Assembly: GCA_033964015.1 (NCBI GenBank)
Contig: CM066913.1
Coordinates: 32,439,577 to 32,503,576 of the forward strand
Length of the DNA stretch: 64,000 nt
Direction of reading: 5' to 3'
Origin: Scolanthus callimorphus
Taxonomy: Eukaryota; Cnidaria; Anthozoa; Actiniaria; Edwardsiidae
The notes beneath the pieces were generated by a model that had not been told where the DNA came from, ran no database searches, and saw only the letters and a list, made by a program, of their open reading frames with translations. Made by a program: the position numbers and the translations under genes. This document shows, one piece after another, positions 1 through 12,900 of the stretch. The first letter of the stretch is position 1, and the number at the start of each line of letters is the position of its first letter.

Positions 1-1080
1 ATGGGCAATGATCCAATCTAAATCAGATCGGGCTACATTGGTAATATTAACAAAATCTTCGTATGAGGCCCCTAAAGAGATATCAGTCGATTTACATGCC
101 TCAACAGATCGATAAAACAGTTGCAAGTATCTAACAGCCGGAAAGGCGGAAACAAGCAATCCGGTGACTTCGGCCACCTGGCGAATAGAGGCTGTGTTTA
201 CATTACGCAATTTTATACAAGCCTCTACAATTCTCACAATTTTGTCGTCAGGTAATGACAAGGTCATTAAGCGTGAGTCTACAATGAACCCCAAATAGGT
301 TATTTCATTGACTGGTCGCAAGCGAGACTTTGCAAGGTTTATTGTAAAACCAAGTGATTGGAGTAAATCAATTACTGTTTTAATACTTTGTTTACATGCT
401 TTTTCAGATGGAGCAACAACTAAAGTGTCGTCAATGTAGTACGACACCTTAACGCCGTTCATGCGTAGTTGTGAATAGGCTGGTTTTAATATCTTAGTAA
501 AGGCCCGTGGGGCCAGGCTATACCCGAAAGGCATGCAGACAAATTCCAGTAGCTGGTCACGCCAAACAAAGCGCAAATATTTTCGGTCACTATTATGAAT
601 AGGGATGCTAAAGTATGCGTCTTTGAGATCAATGGATGCTAAATAGTCACCCGGGTTGATGAGTTCAACAGCAAAACTTATTGTCTCCATTTTAAACTTC
701 TTTGTGCATACAAATTGGTTTAGCGGTTTCAGATTGATAACTGGTCTCAAATCACCTGTTTTCTTTGGAACCAGAAAAATGTTTGATAAAAATTCCCCTC
801 TTGAGTGACGCGTATGAACAATCGCCCCTTTTTCCTGAAGTTTTGAGACCTCAAGGTCAATTGCGTGGGCTTGTTCGTCACTAAATTTAGGTGCCATAGG
901 CAGCTTTGTTTGTTGAGGGTTTGAATCAAACTCGAGGCGATAGCCCTGAACGGATTGTAAGATCCAAGGGTCGCGGGTGATTTGACACCAGTTAGCAAAA
1001 TGCATAGTTAATTTGCTAACTGAACTCACATTAGTTGGAGTTACTGCTTGTCCTTCACGTCTTGATTGTAGGACTTGTTG
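1..1080 (-). CDS. DIRS-type retrotransposon reverse transcriptase (partial)
   Basis: An open frame on the minus strand runs from about 1080 to the window edge, so the C-terminal part (expected RNase H and tyrosine recombinase) is outside. In order it shows a lead-in (ITRDPWILQSVQGYRLEF), then LVPKKTGDLRPVINLKPLN, then the catalytic aspartate block ASIDLKDAYFSIPIH, PFGYSLAPRAFTK, and the active-site box YYIDD near 437-451. This order and wording is typical of DIRS-clade RTs rather than gypsy or LINE RTs. The frame starts inside the 3' end of the upstream gag ORF, in a different frame, and overlaps it by about 40 bases. Expression is therefore probably by frameshift or re-initiation. No stop is seen in the visible part, so the copy may be young. 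Assignment to DIRS is family knowledge; the recombinase that would prove it is not visible. Confidence 0.85.
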
Positions 1081-2207
1081 GTTTGGTTTGAATTTGACGC
1101 TCTGTTGTTGAATGACGGACGGAAACGCCCGCGACGGGACGGGCGATCCCTTAAAAAAGAATCATTGGATTTGTTGACATTTCGGGATCCCTGTTTACGA
1201 CTGGATCTTGAGGCCTGGTTCTGCTTTTTGGTAATGACCTTGGACGTAATCTTATTCGCTTTTGCAATATCGTCTACTTGTTTCGACAGGTCATCCCCAA
1301 ATAAATATTTGGTGAGAGGCAGCGAGGAAGAACAGAGAGAGCGAAAGTTTTTACTCAACTCTGGTTTGAGGAAATCACGTCTTTTCATTGACGCCTGATA
1401 AGATGCATTACCGAGACAGGTTAATGCAATACGAAGGCACTCAAGTAAATATTTCGTATCTACATGAGTTTTGTTTTTACGACTTTGTTTCGTCGTCTGA
1501 ATAGCTTCAATTAAAGGTCGTGCAGCATTCAGCATACACTTTTGTACCTCTTGTAGTGCTAGGTCACGGCTCTTTGCCGGCCTTTCCAAGTCGTTCCACA
1601 AAGCTTCGTTTACTTTAGGAACGCACAAGAGGGTACAATTTTCTGGCGTCTTATACTTATCGATAAGAGCCTTCATTTTGTCTTCAATGGGCTTTTTTGT
1701 GAATGAGTCGTTCACTCTAGTCGCTAATTCGTCAGAGACTTTAGGCCCATAATTAAGCATCTCGTCAAATATGGAACAGGGTTCCACGTCAGAATCCGAG
1801 TTACTTGCGTTGTCACCTTCGTTACTAGAATCAGAGTCTGATTCAGATGCAGCCGGGTCAAAACTGACACCAGCCTCTGCCGAGATACTTTGCTCGGACT
1901 TTTTGTTGCGCGGCTTTTTCGACGGCTGAGTTAGCGATTCGCTAGAAGCCGGGCGCTTAGAGCCAGAAACCGTCCCGGATTCCGAGACCTTTGGTTTATC
2001 ACTGGCGTTCTTGAAAGAACTAAACATCTCAGAAATTTCAGCGACGGAAGCACTCAATCTGTCAAGCTGTAGGCCATGATAGAGAGCCCTCAGTTGATTC
2101 TGCGAAAACTCGCTGGATTCAGGCTCAGTGCCATCAGCTAAAAGTAGTTCTTCTCTTTCCAATTCTTCGTTCGCGTCCCTGGCTGGTGAACCCATGGTCT
2201 CTGGCAC
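1041..2207 (-). CDS. DIRS retrotransposon Gag-like protein, 388 aa
   Basis: A 388-aa ORF directly upstream of the RT on the same strand. The N-terminal third is acidic and serine-rich (runs such as ESDSDSSNEGDNASNSDSD). The middle holds a conserved DIRS Gag-like segment (SIFDEMLNYGPKVSDELA, then LWNDLERPAKSRDLALQEVQ). The C-terminus is basic, rich in Arg/Asn/Ser (RRGRFRPSFNNR), a probable RNA-binding tail. The stop at 1041 lies inside the start of the RT frame. The presence of both Gag and RT in good frame suggests a recently active copy. An ATG at 2205-2207 is the simplest start; no enzymatic motif is visible. The upstream 2208-2530 may contain the element leader and inverted terminal repeat, but no boundary could be fixed. 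Confidence 0.75.
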   Translation of the reverse strand: MPETMGSPARDANEELEREELLLADGTEPESSEFSQNQLRALYHGLQLDRLSASVAEISEMFSSFKNASDKPKVSESGTVSGSKRPASSESLTQPSKKPRNKKSEQSISAEAGVSFDPAASESDSDSSNEGDNASNSDSDVEPCSIFDEMLNYGPKVSDELATRVNDSFTKKPIEDKMKALIDKYKTPENCTLLCVPKVNEALWNDLERPAKSRDLALQEVQKCMLNAARPLIEAIQTTKQSRKNKTHVDTKYLLECLRIALTCLGNASYQASMKRRDFLKPELSKNFRSLCSSSLPLTKYLFGDDLSKQVDDIAKANKITSKVITKKQNQASRSSRKQGSRNVNKSNDSFLRDRPSRRGRFRPSFNNRASNSNQTNKSYNQDVKDKQ

Positions 2208-2536
2208 AGATATAAGGACACAAAAAGAAAACTAGAGTTAGAAGCGTATATCTAAATTCAAGGTGGTAGACACTGAATATAGATTCATAAGAGTCTTTTA
2301 AACAGACTCGAGTATCACCGAGTGGTATGCTTACCTGAGCTTTTTCTGCACGAAAAAGGAAGAGGACGATTCCTGCCAACGGTGGTGTTTTATACGAGTA
2401 TCTGATTTACATAACAATTGACTTTAAAGAGTGGTCTGCTGCGCATGCGCGATAAGGGATCGCATTATGACGTCATAATGCGGAGTATGGATGAGGAGAA
2501 TTTAAGCAGCGCAAGTCCAAGCAAATCAGTCCACCA
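2208..2536. other. DIRS 5' leader/flank, no gene seen
   Basis: Non-coding stretch upstream of the gag ORF. It probably includes the leader and 5' terminus of the DIRS element, but no inverted terminal repeat could be paired because the other end lies outside the window. It contains TGACGTCA-like palindromes near 2468. Confidence 0.3.
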
Positions 2537-2540
2537 TTAA

Positions 2541-2921
2541 AGGGGCTGTGTCACGGTTGTTTCAAAGAAATGTTATAAATAAGACCATGATCTACATGAG
2601 CATCTCAGAATCCTACATTATACTATTATTTAGTGGTATAAAGAAAAAGGAAATGAAACTTGCATAGGCATCATTTTAGGCAAGTTTATAGCTTTCGCTA
2701 TCAAATTTTCAAGTTTGAAAACCGTTCAGCTTGAACAGAAATAAAAAATGTCACTCGTAATCCAATTCCATCCGCTCGACAACACACGAACATACTCCAA
2801 ATTTGTGCTTTAGCAGTTGTAAGGTTATTTAACAAACCTAGATGGTTATTTTGCTCATTTCGTTTGAATTTGACTACATTTAAGCAACCTAAATTTGCCT
2901 CAAAATCGTGATACTCCCTCT
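2541..2921 (+). mobile_element. TTAA-flanked MITE, family A copy 1 (piggyBac-like)
   Basis: About 381 bp flanked by TTAA on both sides (2537-2540 and 2922-2925). The ends are imperfect inverted repeats: it begins AGGGGCTGTGTCACGGTTG and its right end read in reverse begins AGAGGGAGTATCACGATTTT. A full-length relative in the same orientation lies at 59289-59688, also between TTAA sites. TTAA target duplications are typical of piggyBac and some related superfamilies. No ORF. Confidence 0.75.
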
Positions 2922-2925
2922 TTAA

Positions 2926-3600
2926 TCGCTTGTGTTCCAGAAATTGGCTGCAGTTGTCGTCTTTTGAAGGCTGAAAATTCTCAACTCACCCCTTGAACTT
3001 CAATGGTCTGTATCTCATGCGCAGAAATGCACATGGACTGTTCTTTGTGTGGACATATGTTTTGTCTACATTGATGCTTCCATGGCAACGTAACGGCGAC
3101 CCTCGGCTCATAGTCGCAAATCAAAATTGTGTTACAAGGTTGTACAATAGTACTGGCATATTGGCTTCCGCTTCCGAAATGGAAACCAACATGGCGCCAG
3201 TGTCAATTCAGTCTCCATCAAGCCTCCTTCTGGTGGCTGCCATATGACGTCATTTCAGTGCATCAAGCTTAATGTCGGCAAAGTGACGTCGCAAAAAAGC
3301 GCGCCAACAAGGTTTCGATGCGACCTTGTGGCCAATCACAATCGATAGAGCAGATTTCAGATGACCATCGTGAAAGTAAACGCAATTGTGCAATCACAAG
3401 CCAATCAGAAACAAGAGTAATTACAACTTACTGCTGAATGGTTTCCAGCCCAGCCAATCAGGAGCCGAACCAACTGGCTAGTAATTCCTTGCTTGTAATT
3501 AGTTCGCAATTTGATTGGTTGATAGAAATAAGCAGCCAATGAGAAAGCAAACCAACTGATCGCATTTTTTCCACACCCGGGGGTCGAGGACCCTACCATT
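2926..3600. other. Intergenic/repeat DNA with a MITE relic
   Basis: No coding exon recognised. Around 3344-3400 the sequence resembles one end of the AGAGCAGATTTC family seen complete at 45841-45986 and 62622-62805, so this is probably a degraded copy. The rest shows nothing definable. Confidence 0.3.
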
Positions 3601-3860
3601 TGAAGACCCGCCTCCCCTGGAATTATTTCCAGTAGTCGTCAACACCCCCCTCCCCTGGAATTTCAAAGGAATTTCCAGGAGTCCTGAGCACCCCCGCTCC
3701 CTGGAATTTTAACATCCCCTCTGTTGAAATTTCCAGGTTGCCTAGACACAACCCTTTTCCACAGCCTAGACAGACCCCTCCCCCTTGATTTTACAGAATT
3801 TCCAGGGGTCCTCGATCCCTTCCCCCCCCCCCCCTGAAATTTCCTAGGGTCCTTGATTCA
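3600..3860. repeat. Degenerate C-rich tandem repeat
   Basis: Loose tandem repeats of about 45 bp built on CCCCTGGAATTTCCAGG, including a C-run at 3820-3833. The palindromic core GGAATTTCC recurs several times. Lies next to the last FN3 exon seen of the ectodomain gene. Confidence 0.55.
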
Positions 3861-3916
3861 CCGGTGCGGAAAGAAAACGCAATCAGCCATTTGTGCATAA
3901 TATGAGTCGAATGTAC

Positions 3917-6900
3917 CTTCGATCTTCCCTGTGCCAACGCAGAGGTCACTGGATTCCGGACTCCAAGGAAGATGAGGAAGAGTCTGTACTGCTACTGTAG
4001 CACAGTATGTAATCCCGGGCTCTGTCCCTACTACAGTCGCTTCGTTCAGCCCCTCTGGCACTATGACCACAATAGGAGTAGCGTTTGTAGAGCTGTTCTC
4101 GGGTGTTAAAGTCAGTCGGAAGAACCTTAACAGTCCGTGACAGTCCTCTTTGAGCGGGGAGAGCCAGTAGTAGGTCCATCCCCATGAACCGTTCACGAGA
4201 GTGGCATTCTGGTCAATATTCAGTTCCCTTGGCGGCCCTGTACACGCTGTTGAAACATACCAAGCGGCGTTTTTTAACGAATTCCAGAAATTAAAATACT
4301 CGGCTTTTGGGTCTTGATTTTTCGTATGGTTCTCTATTTTTTTCAGTGGCTCCATAACATTATCACCAATCTCGCAGCTTGATTTTCAAAATCGTGGCGC
4401 GCTTTGCGTGCAAAAAGAAAAAAAAAACACAAGGCGATACTCAGATGGTCCCCTCTCCTTTCGAAAATTCCTGGCTCGCCCCTGTAGATGTTCCAGCAAG
4501 TTATGCATTTCGTTGTGGCATTCATATAGGGAATAGATGACAGAAAGGACAAAACAGACGGATTTTGCCAACATTTCAAGTAGCTTTTACTTCAGCTCTT
4601 CTTCAGGGCAGTTACAAAAAAAAAACGTTACAATCACGCGTTCTGTCCGAAAAAAAAAGACGAGTCGAAAAGCCTGTACCTTGTTCGTCCTGCACGTAGG
4701 TTACACGGGCCGGTCCGACACTGCTGGTACTAAAGGCCCTTACTGACACTGAGTAATTCAAGTACGGCTCCAAGTTCTCGAGTCTCATGTACCTCGGGTG
4801 ATCTGCACACACCATGAGACCGTAGCACACCGAGGTGCCGAGTGGGCAGAGATCAATTTTAAACCCACGAAACGTGCCGTTAAACTCGGCCACATTCACC
4901 ATAGAAATCGTCCAGTCTATTTTAATCGAGGTCGGGGTCACATTGAATGCTCTCACAGAGGAAGGGGGTATTCTTGGTGCTGAAAGTGAGTAAAGACAAG
5001 TTACTATGAATGGAATGCTAGTACCAGGAACGGCGGTTCCGGGGGTAGGCTTCGGCACAAGTTGCTTGGCGACTTTTCGGCAACTTTTTAGATTTTCGGC
5101 AACTTTTGGGATTTTTGGCAACTAGTTTTTTGCTTTTTGGGCACATATTAGCTCTTGATAGATAATTTACTTCAATCATTCTAGATAAAAACAGTTACCT
5201 TACCACTCAGGGCCACCCCGCCATCCACCGTCACAGGGTACCCTTTTCTGTATACGTATCTTTTTTTTTCTTCTAAAAACCGTAAATTCGTCTACAACTA
5301 ATCATGTTCGTCAATGGCTTATGATATGCTGTTTATCCAGTGAACTCAGCACGGAAGAAATCTTAAGAAAAAGAATCTGAAAGAATTTGAAATAACTTTG
5401 AAATATAGTTTGATAACAAACAAGACAAGAACGCGTGAAATTTCAATATTTTAAACCTAAAAACAAGTTTAAAAAAAACTTAATTTTGGCAACTTTTTGA
5501 AAAAAGAGAAACTTTTCGGCAACTTTTTGAAAGCCATTCAGCAGCATCTTGTAATTTCCTCTATATGGCTAATCTCATTATGAACGTGAAATACCTTCGT
5601 CCTCCGTGGTGAAGTTCTGGGGTGTCATGCATGCTTGTCTGGAAAATCCCTGGAAGGTGTGACCCGTCACGCTGTATGTCGTCCCCATGTAAAGACAGTC
5701 CAATTTTATTGACGTAGTTGAGTCGCACACGACAGCCGTCACCACATTGTTGGGGTCATCCACTTGCGTAACACTGATTTGATAGCCGTCTATGTTTGTC
5801 CAAGAAGAATGCTGACGACCAGTTTCCTTGTACAGGTACTGAAAATGAACATAAACAGGATAGTGCGTTCAGCCCGTGGAACGAGATGCAAGTTGATGCA
5901 CGTTTAGCTTGCAAAGTTTTGCATTCCACTGGCTACCCATTTCGACGTTTGGGCGCTTGAATTGACTTGCGTCAGGGGCTCATACTTGCATCCAATTTGA
6001 ACATCGTCTGACCATCGTTTGACTAAACCCTTGGAGGGGTTATTTTAGGTAGTAAAACATAGGGTTAAACTACCTGCGATTTGTTCCCGGGGGTGCGGGG
6101 AAATAATGGAAGGGAGACAGTAGTAGTATAGGGGGCACCGAATAAGCAGTTTTTTCGGAGCTGCGGAGGGTTTTTTTTCGCGGGTGAGCCTGCGGGTGAG
6201 CAGGATGACGTCACAGACTTATTTTTTTGCGGGTGAGCATGCGGGTGAGGAGCCTATTGTATTTGGAGACAAAAGGAGGATACCCCCTACTTTTTTCTCA
6301 AGACAATAGAAGGAGACCGGGTGAGCATGCGAAGCCTATTGTATTCAGAAACAATAGAATGATCCCACCCCCTACTTTATTTCTTAAAACACAACAAGCA
6401 AGCAAGAGCAAAGAGGGGTGGTCACCAAGTAGGTGACCAAATAGTATGTGACGTCATCCTGCTCACCCGCAGGCTCACCCGCAAAAAAAAACGAAAAAAA
6501 AAACCTCCGCAGCTCCGAAAAAGCTCCGGGGCTCCGCACCCGGCTCCCCAAAAAAACTGCTAATTCGGCGTCCCCTATACTACTGATAGTCCCCTATCCT
6601 TATACAAGGAGTGCAATGGGTACTTCAGGGTCCACCTTGAATAGGGAGAAGGAAAGGCGGACGGGACCTCTCAATTTACTGTCTCATCCAAGATCTAGGA
6701 CTTAAGGTCTCTGTAAACCCGTGAGGGGTGTCTTCAGAAACAAATTCTCGTCGCGTCGCAATTTATGCTATGATAATCAGCTAAATATCATTTTAAAGTG
6801 TAAATTTTTCTTGTATTTTTAGACCCCGAACTAAAAACAACCTTTTTCACTTGAGAAGCTCCAGACCACTAGCGGTTTCTTGCACAATTTCACACTTTGT

Positions 6901-9900
6901 CGGATATAAATCTCGGAGAAATGAACTGCAAAACCGTGTCAGCGATTTTCGATATTTTGCATATTTACGAAAATATTAGGTCGCGAAGTTGAAAGTCGCA
7001 TTTTTTTACAGTTTGTGGCCGCAAAATTTATCATAAAATCTTTTTCAAGTGAAAAATAAAAATGCCCTCACACCTTTTTTTAGTTGTGATCATTTTCTAA
7101 CGATACAGAAAATTTGACGCCGATATCTTAAATCGTGCGAGGTCAGGAGCTTCGCGAAGGTGAAAATTTGACCTAAAATTCAAGTGTTAGAAAAAGCGTG
7201 TAAAGTTAATTAAATTACAGAAAATGAGTGGCGGGCAATACAAACGAATGGGCAATGGAAGCCTAGGAAAACAGTTGACGCGTCATTTGAGGTTTTAGAA
7301 ATCTACTTTAGGACTGTATCAAATGCATTTCGGGAAAAAAGTCATTTTATGAATTTGTACATTTTTACCTTTCACGAGACCTTAAAAACCACTAGAACTC
7401 TCAGTTCAACTCACAATATGAACCTTTCTTCAAAATGACTTGAACAGAAAGAAATGTCCTCTGCTCGAGCCGGGCTCCTGGAAAACCGTGGTGAGAGACC
7501 CAAGCGCCTCTGAATCAACCAAAGAAAAGGGAAGCTCATCGGAAAAATCAGGAAGAAACTACCATCGATGATTTTAATACACTTACTTAATAGTACACTT
7601 ACTTAATGGCCTGGTGCACTGTGATGGCATGTTGATTTCTATTCCATCCGATGCGGCAAATTCGAGGAACGCACTCCAGGGAACTGATGGCGAGAACTGC
7701 AACGACTGATTACATGACGTATACAAAGCCAACAGCTCGGCATCAGAAAGCGTAATATTCCAAAAGTTCAGCCCGCTTATTGAAGCATTGAGTGGATTCT
7801 GTAAGCTTGAAATTTTCACTTCAACACCACCTCGAAACGCAACATCCTTGCTGATATTTTCACCGCGTGTAAACTTGCCATTGATGGCAATCGACGCTTT
7901 ACCAGTAGTGTTCCATTTAAAGCAAAGGTGCTGCCATAAACCATTGAATATATACTCAGCATTTACAGTTGTCCTGCAAAAAGAAAGAAACTAAGCTGAT
8001 CACTGTTATCGTCTTTCTGTTGTTGTTGTTGTTATTGTTATTTTTACTGTAGCGGTACCTGCACAGCGTACATATCAAGATAGTGCTGTCGTTTTTATGC
8101 AAATCCGGAAGCAGAAACAAAATGGCGAACAAACGAGCATTTTTCGCTAAGATATGCTGAAAAATTATTTCGAGCCTCCTTAGGGCGTAAGGGCCGGTCC
8201 TTATTTATCGCCTGGGGGTGCGGAGGATTTCGGGAAATACGAAGTGATCCCCCTCTGAAAGTACTATGATTAACGCGATTTCCCTGAGCGAAAAAAAAAA
8301 AGGCCACGAGGGCATCGGCTACGCCTCTCGAGTCCACATGTTGACCACTTAAATACGTTATTTCGTGGTATGTAAGGCCCAGTTTATACGTCGTGTTCTT
8401 CCGTGTCGAACCTATTAGATTGTATTTTGCACGTGAGAAGCTCGACGTCTGAATCAATTAAGTTGGTACGACTGAATTAAGTTCAGTATGGCACTGAGCA
8501 CGGCCAGTGCCGCACGGCAAAAACTCGACTCTGATTCAAACGTCGAGCCTGTGTTGTGCCGAACCAAATATATATTAAAATATGTTTGAAAGAGGCTGCA
8601 AAACGATGCACGTGCTCTTCGTAAATGGCGTCATTCTGGCATCAGCAGCGCGCGCGATTGACAGCTTGTGAATGTCAGACTTTGGGGCTGCATTTTGGCC
8701 GATATTTTCCGTCTTTGCCAACAAGTTTGAGGACTTTCATTTTTGGGAGTCGTTTTAAACACTGTAATGAGTATTTCCATGACCACAAACTGATAAAAAA
8801 TGAACGTGTTGTGGATTAGGCTTGACAATCGGCACGACGTTCGAATCAACGCCGATTCAAGTCCATGGCGTTTAGGTTCGATACGGCAAAAGCACGACGT
8901 ATGAACCGGGCTTAATTCAGTCGTGCTGAGCTTTTTTTTATCTAAACAATATTTTATTACATTTGCCCCAAGAGCACACGGCTCATCTAGGGGGCTTATG
9001 TTATTTGATTCAGACGTCGAGCTTCTCATGTGCAAAATAATATAGATTAAGGCACTGCCTAAAAGCGGAGCGCCCAGTCAGTTTTATATTATTTTTAAGC
9101 TCGGTGTCATCTATGACGTCTCTATGATGCACTCATACAATTAAGACCACTTCGTTGCAGTTCCTCTGGTGACCAAGACATTTCATCCAAGTTTGATTTG
9201 TCTTAGAGCCTTCCCTTCACGAGATTTGAATTTCACAATCATTAAAGACGTCATCGATGACGTCACACCACGTGACCACTTTATTTCGCTCATCTGGTGA
9301 CCTAGACAACACTGCCCAAGTTTGGTTGTTTTAGAGTCTTCCCTTCACGAGATTTAATTTTTCAAGCATAGATGACGTCATCGATAACATCACATCACGT
9401 GACCACTTTATTTCGCCCATCTGGTGACCTAGACGTTTTTCCCTTAGGTATGGTGCTCCGTTTGCGCGGGCCTTCGGCTCGCGCAGGAGCTCCGCTACAA
9501 ACTAATTCAATACGTTCGACACGGTAGAAGCGCGACTTAAAAACTGGGTCTAAGTCTCTATTAGTGAACCAATTTGGCATGTCTAGGATATTAGAATATT
9601 TGTCCGAAAAAAAAAAATCCAGGCCTCGTTTGACAAAGGTTACATTATGTTTTTCTCACATTAAACAAGCATGATGCATCGTAAATCAGGTAATACTCAC
9701 AAAAAAAGATTGTTGTAGGCTTGGGACCACAGTCGTACAGTTCTCGATGACGTTATCATGAGTTGCAAGAAACGATATATTCATTGTTGCCATTATATGC
9801 AATTGCAAAAAGTACTTGTTTCTGTGAATCGAAGAACCGGGCCCATAAACACGCCGAAGCAGCTGTTATCGGTTTGGACTGGATGTAGCTTTTAGAAGGT

Positions 9901-12900
9901 ACGAATTTCGTCTTCGACTTGAGCTGAAAATCTGTGAATAAAGCGACAGATGCCTGGATTTCAGTCGTGTCTTCACCCTCGCTCTCGCAGCTGACACTTT
10001 GTTTGCGAAAGGAAACGTCGGGATTCTCAGAAGAATCTGATTGGTCGGTTCCGTGGATTCCATGGCAACGCACGCACCCTACACCCAAAATAAGTGCGAG
10101 ATCTTCCAGGCACGAATGCCGTTGAAGAAGGTCAAACGTTGTCTTGGATACGCTGTCAGCAGAAACATATAACTTATATGTTTCTGCTGTAAAAAAAACG
10201 AGTGTTTGCTTTAGCTGCAATTGCGCAATGGATGAAAAAATCATATCCTTTTGAATAGACCGATCCCGTCTTCGCATTAATTAATCACCAAACAATGGGC
10301 AGTTTTCCCTATGGAATTCAAAATGTCCGTGCAACAAACTCGAAATTGGAATATTTTTAATGAATTCTTCAGCTTTTCGTGACGAAAATATAAAACCCAT
10401 ATACTATGAGCAAACTTCTAACACTTTCCTGCAATCGGTGTATTTTCCATGCTCTATACCTAAGTAAAATTTGGGCTTGTCCGACGTAGCAATAGTAACT
10501 AGGGAGTAGAACAATGATCCCGCGATGGGTCAATTCGGCGTCGTTTCCTTTCGCAAGGAAAGGTACGCTAGAGAGAGAAGGGGCGGCTGAAATTCATGGT
10601 ACGAGGGACTCCGGATGAAAGAAATTATCGATAGCTGCTAGTTTTTCCCGAAGAGTCCCTCCGAGATTAACTGCCATGATATCTTCGCATATCAGGACAG
10701 TAATACGATACCGTAGAATATCAGGACAGTCGACATCGTTTCTGATTGGCTGACGAAGTCAATTATAATGATTTATTGAGGAAGTGGAGTGGATTACCGT
10801 GAATACGCAGGTTCACTGAATCAATAATAGGACCATAGGTGTGCGCCCCAGGCTTTTTCATCATGATATGCATGAACGGACCGGGAGAGGTTGACGGACC
10901 GCTTCGAAAAAATATTATAAACTCAAGCAGGTAGTATGATCCACTCTTCAATTCGATGTCTCTTGATATTTGTTCAGATGACCTAAAAAACAAAACGTGT
11001 TACAGCTAAAATCGTTGCATCGCGACCCGCGTTTTCAAAACATCGATTTGTTTTTGGCTTTTCTGTTCCGCCAGCCAAATCTTATGCGCCAATCATATTG
11101 CCCAGTTTCGCCTAGTGCAGTCGCCTGGCTTTCCGTCGCGACGTTGTCTGGTTTTAGCACAGGTGACCCAGGACAATTGTTTGTGTACTACAACATCGAA
11201 GTATTGACAGTATTATAGGGTTTATATGGGGATTGTGGTAAGGGATGTTTGGACCTGGAAATGTTTAGGAAATTATCAATAAAAGTAACTGAAACTTACC
11301 ACGTTGTTAGTTCTGGTTGTCCTTGATGCCCATGTGAAGTTTCACGGATTTATCTTTCATTCGCCCCCCATACAGAGAGAAAGACAAGGTGAGAGGCTGA
11401 AGCCCAAATCGGCTCGTCGGATCGATCGGCAGAACACACTTCGAGCCGGATTTTTTTTCACAAAATTCGAATTCAACAACTAAACAAACACATCAGGATC
11501 GTAGATATACATGTTACCGACGCAGCAAAATCAATAAATATCCTGCAGTTACATACGCGAAGGAAGCAGACCCCGTTAAACTCGCACGACCCCCTTCGTA
11601 ACGGTCCGGTATCAGCACAACTTGGACAACCAAAATGGCGGCCGTTAACAACCAAAATGGCGGCCGTTACCAAAAACTCCTTGATTTTGATGCGTCGGTA
11701 ACATGTATATCTACGATCCTGGTGTGTTTGTTTAGTTGTTGAATTCGAATTTTGTGAAAAAAATCCGGCTCGAAGTGTCTTCTGGCGATCGATCCGACGA
11801 GCCGATTTGGGCTTCAGCCTCCCACCTTTTCTTTCTCTCTGTAAGGACAACCAGAACTAACAACGTGGTAAGTTTCAGTAACTTTTATTGATAATTTCCT
11901 AAAAATTTCCAGGTCCAAACATCCCTTACCACAATCTCCATATAAACCCTATAATACTGTCAATACTTCGATGTTGTAGTACACAAACAATTGTCCTGGG
12001 TCACCTGTGGTTTTAGTTCGGAGGGAAAAGCCAGTTGACTGCACTAGGCTAAGGGCAATAGTTTAATTGGCTCTGATTGTTTGGCGGAACAGCAAAGTCA
12101 AAAATCTAAAAATAATGCAACGGTTTTAGCTGTAAACCCTTTTTTTAAATTAAAATTGCAATTATGGGATAATGGTATCAAAGTTCTAAATGTCACTTGG
12201 CGGGACATGATCACCAATGAGGTGCTTTACGGTGGACCACCACTGCTCTCGACAAAGATTCGGTCGAGGAGACTGCGCCTAGCGGGTCACTGCGTGCGCC
12301 ACAAGGATGTTGCAGCGCATGGTTTGGTTCTTTGGGAACCCACACAGGGTAGAGCTTCTCGGGGTGGTCAACGGTCGACCTACATAGACAGCCTTAAGCG
12401 TGACACTGGCCTGCAGTCTGCTAGCGAGCTACGGACGCTAATGTTGGATAGGCCGTTGTGGCAAGCCACCATCTGTCCCCGAGGAGACTCGACCTGATGA
12501 TGATGATTATGATGTATCAACTTATCACTTTACTTACCCATTAATGGTTCTCATGGCAGTACTTTTGGTGATGTTAAGTATTGGTGTTTTCATGGTGTCG
12601 TTGCTACCAAGAAACAACAGGCAAGCTTCGTTACACTGAGCGCAAAACGTGTGTTTGCCGCCATTTTTGATCCGCAGGAATGTATAAGCGCGAACAACAC
12701 AATTTTGACAGCCTGCAGAAACTTGTTCTGAACACTGCAATATCCACTTGTATTCAGGACGCGCTTTTCGTAGCGCTTCCATATTAGCAGTGAGGGGTAC
12801 GGTATCAGGGAACTCAAACTGTACGTACAACTCGCCATAGAAGCATTCTTTACAATCTGAAACACGAAAAATATAGAAAACGTTACAAACAAACCGCGGA

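Noticed and set aside
1075..1398. 107-codon plus-strand ORF
   Set aside because: Antisense shadow of the DIRS gag ORF.
8631..9035. 134-codon minus-strand ORF
   Set aside because: It crosses the end of one TIR element into another repeat and shows no protein-like pattern.
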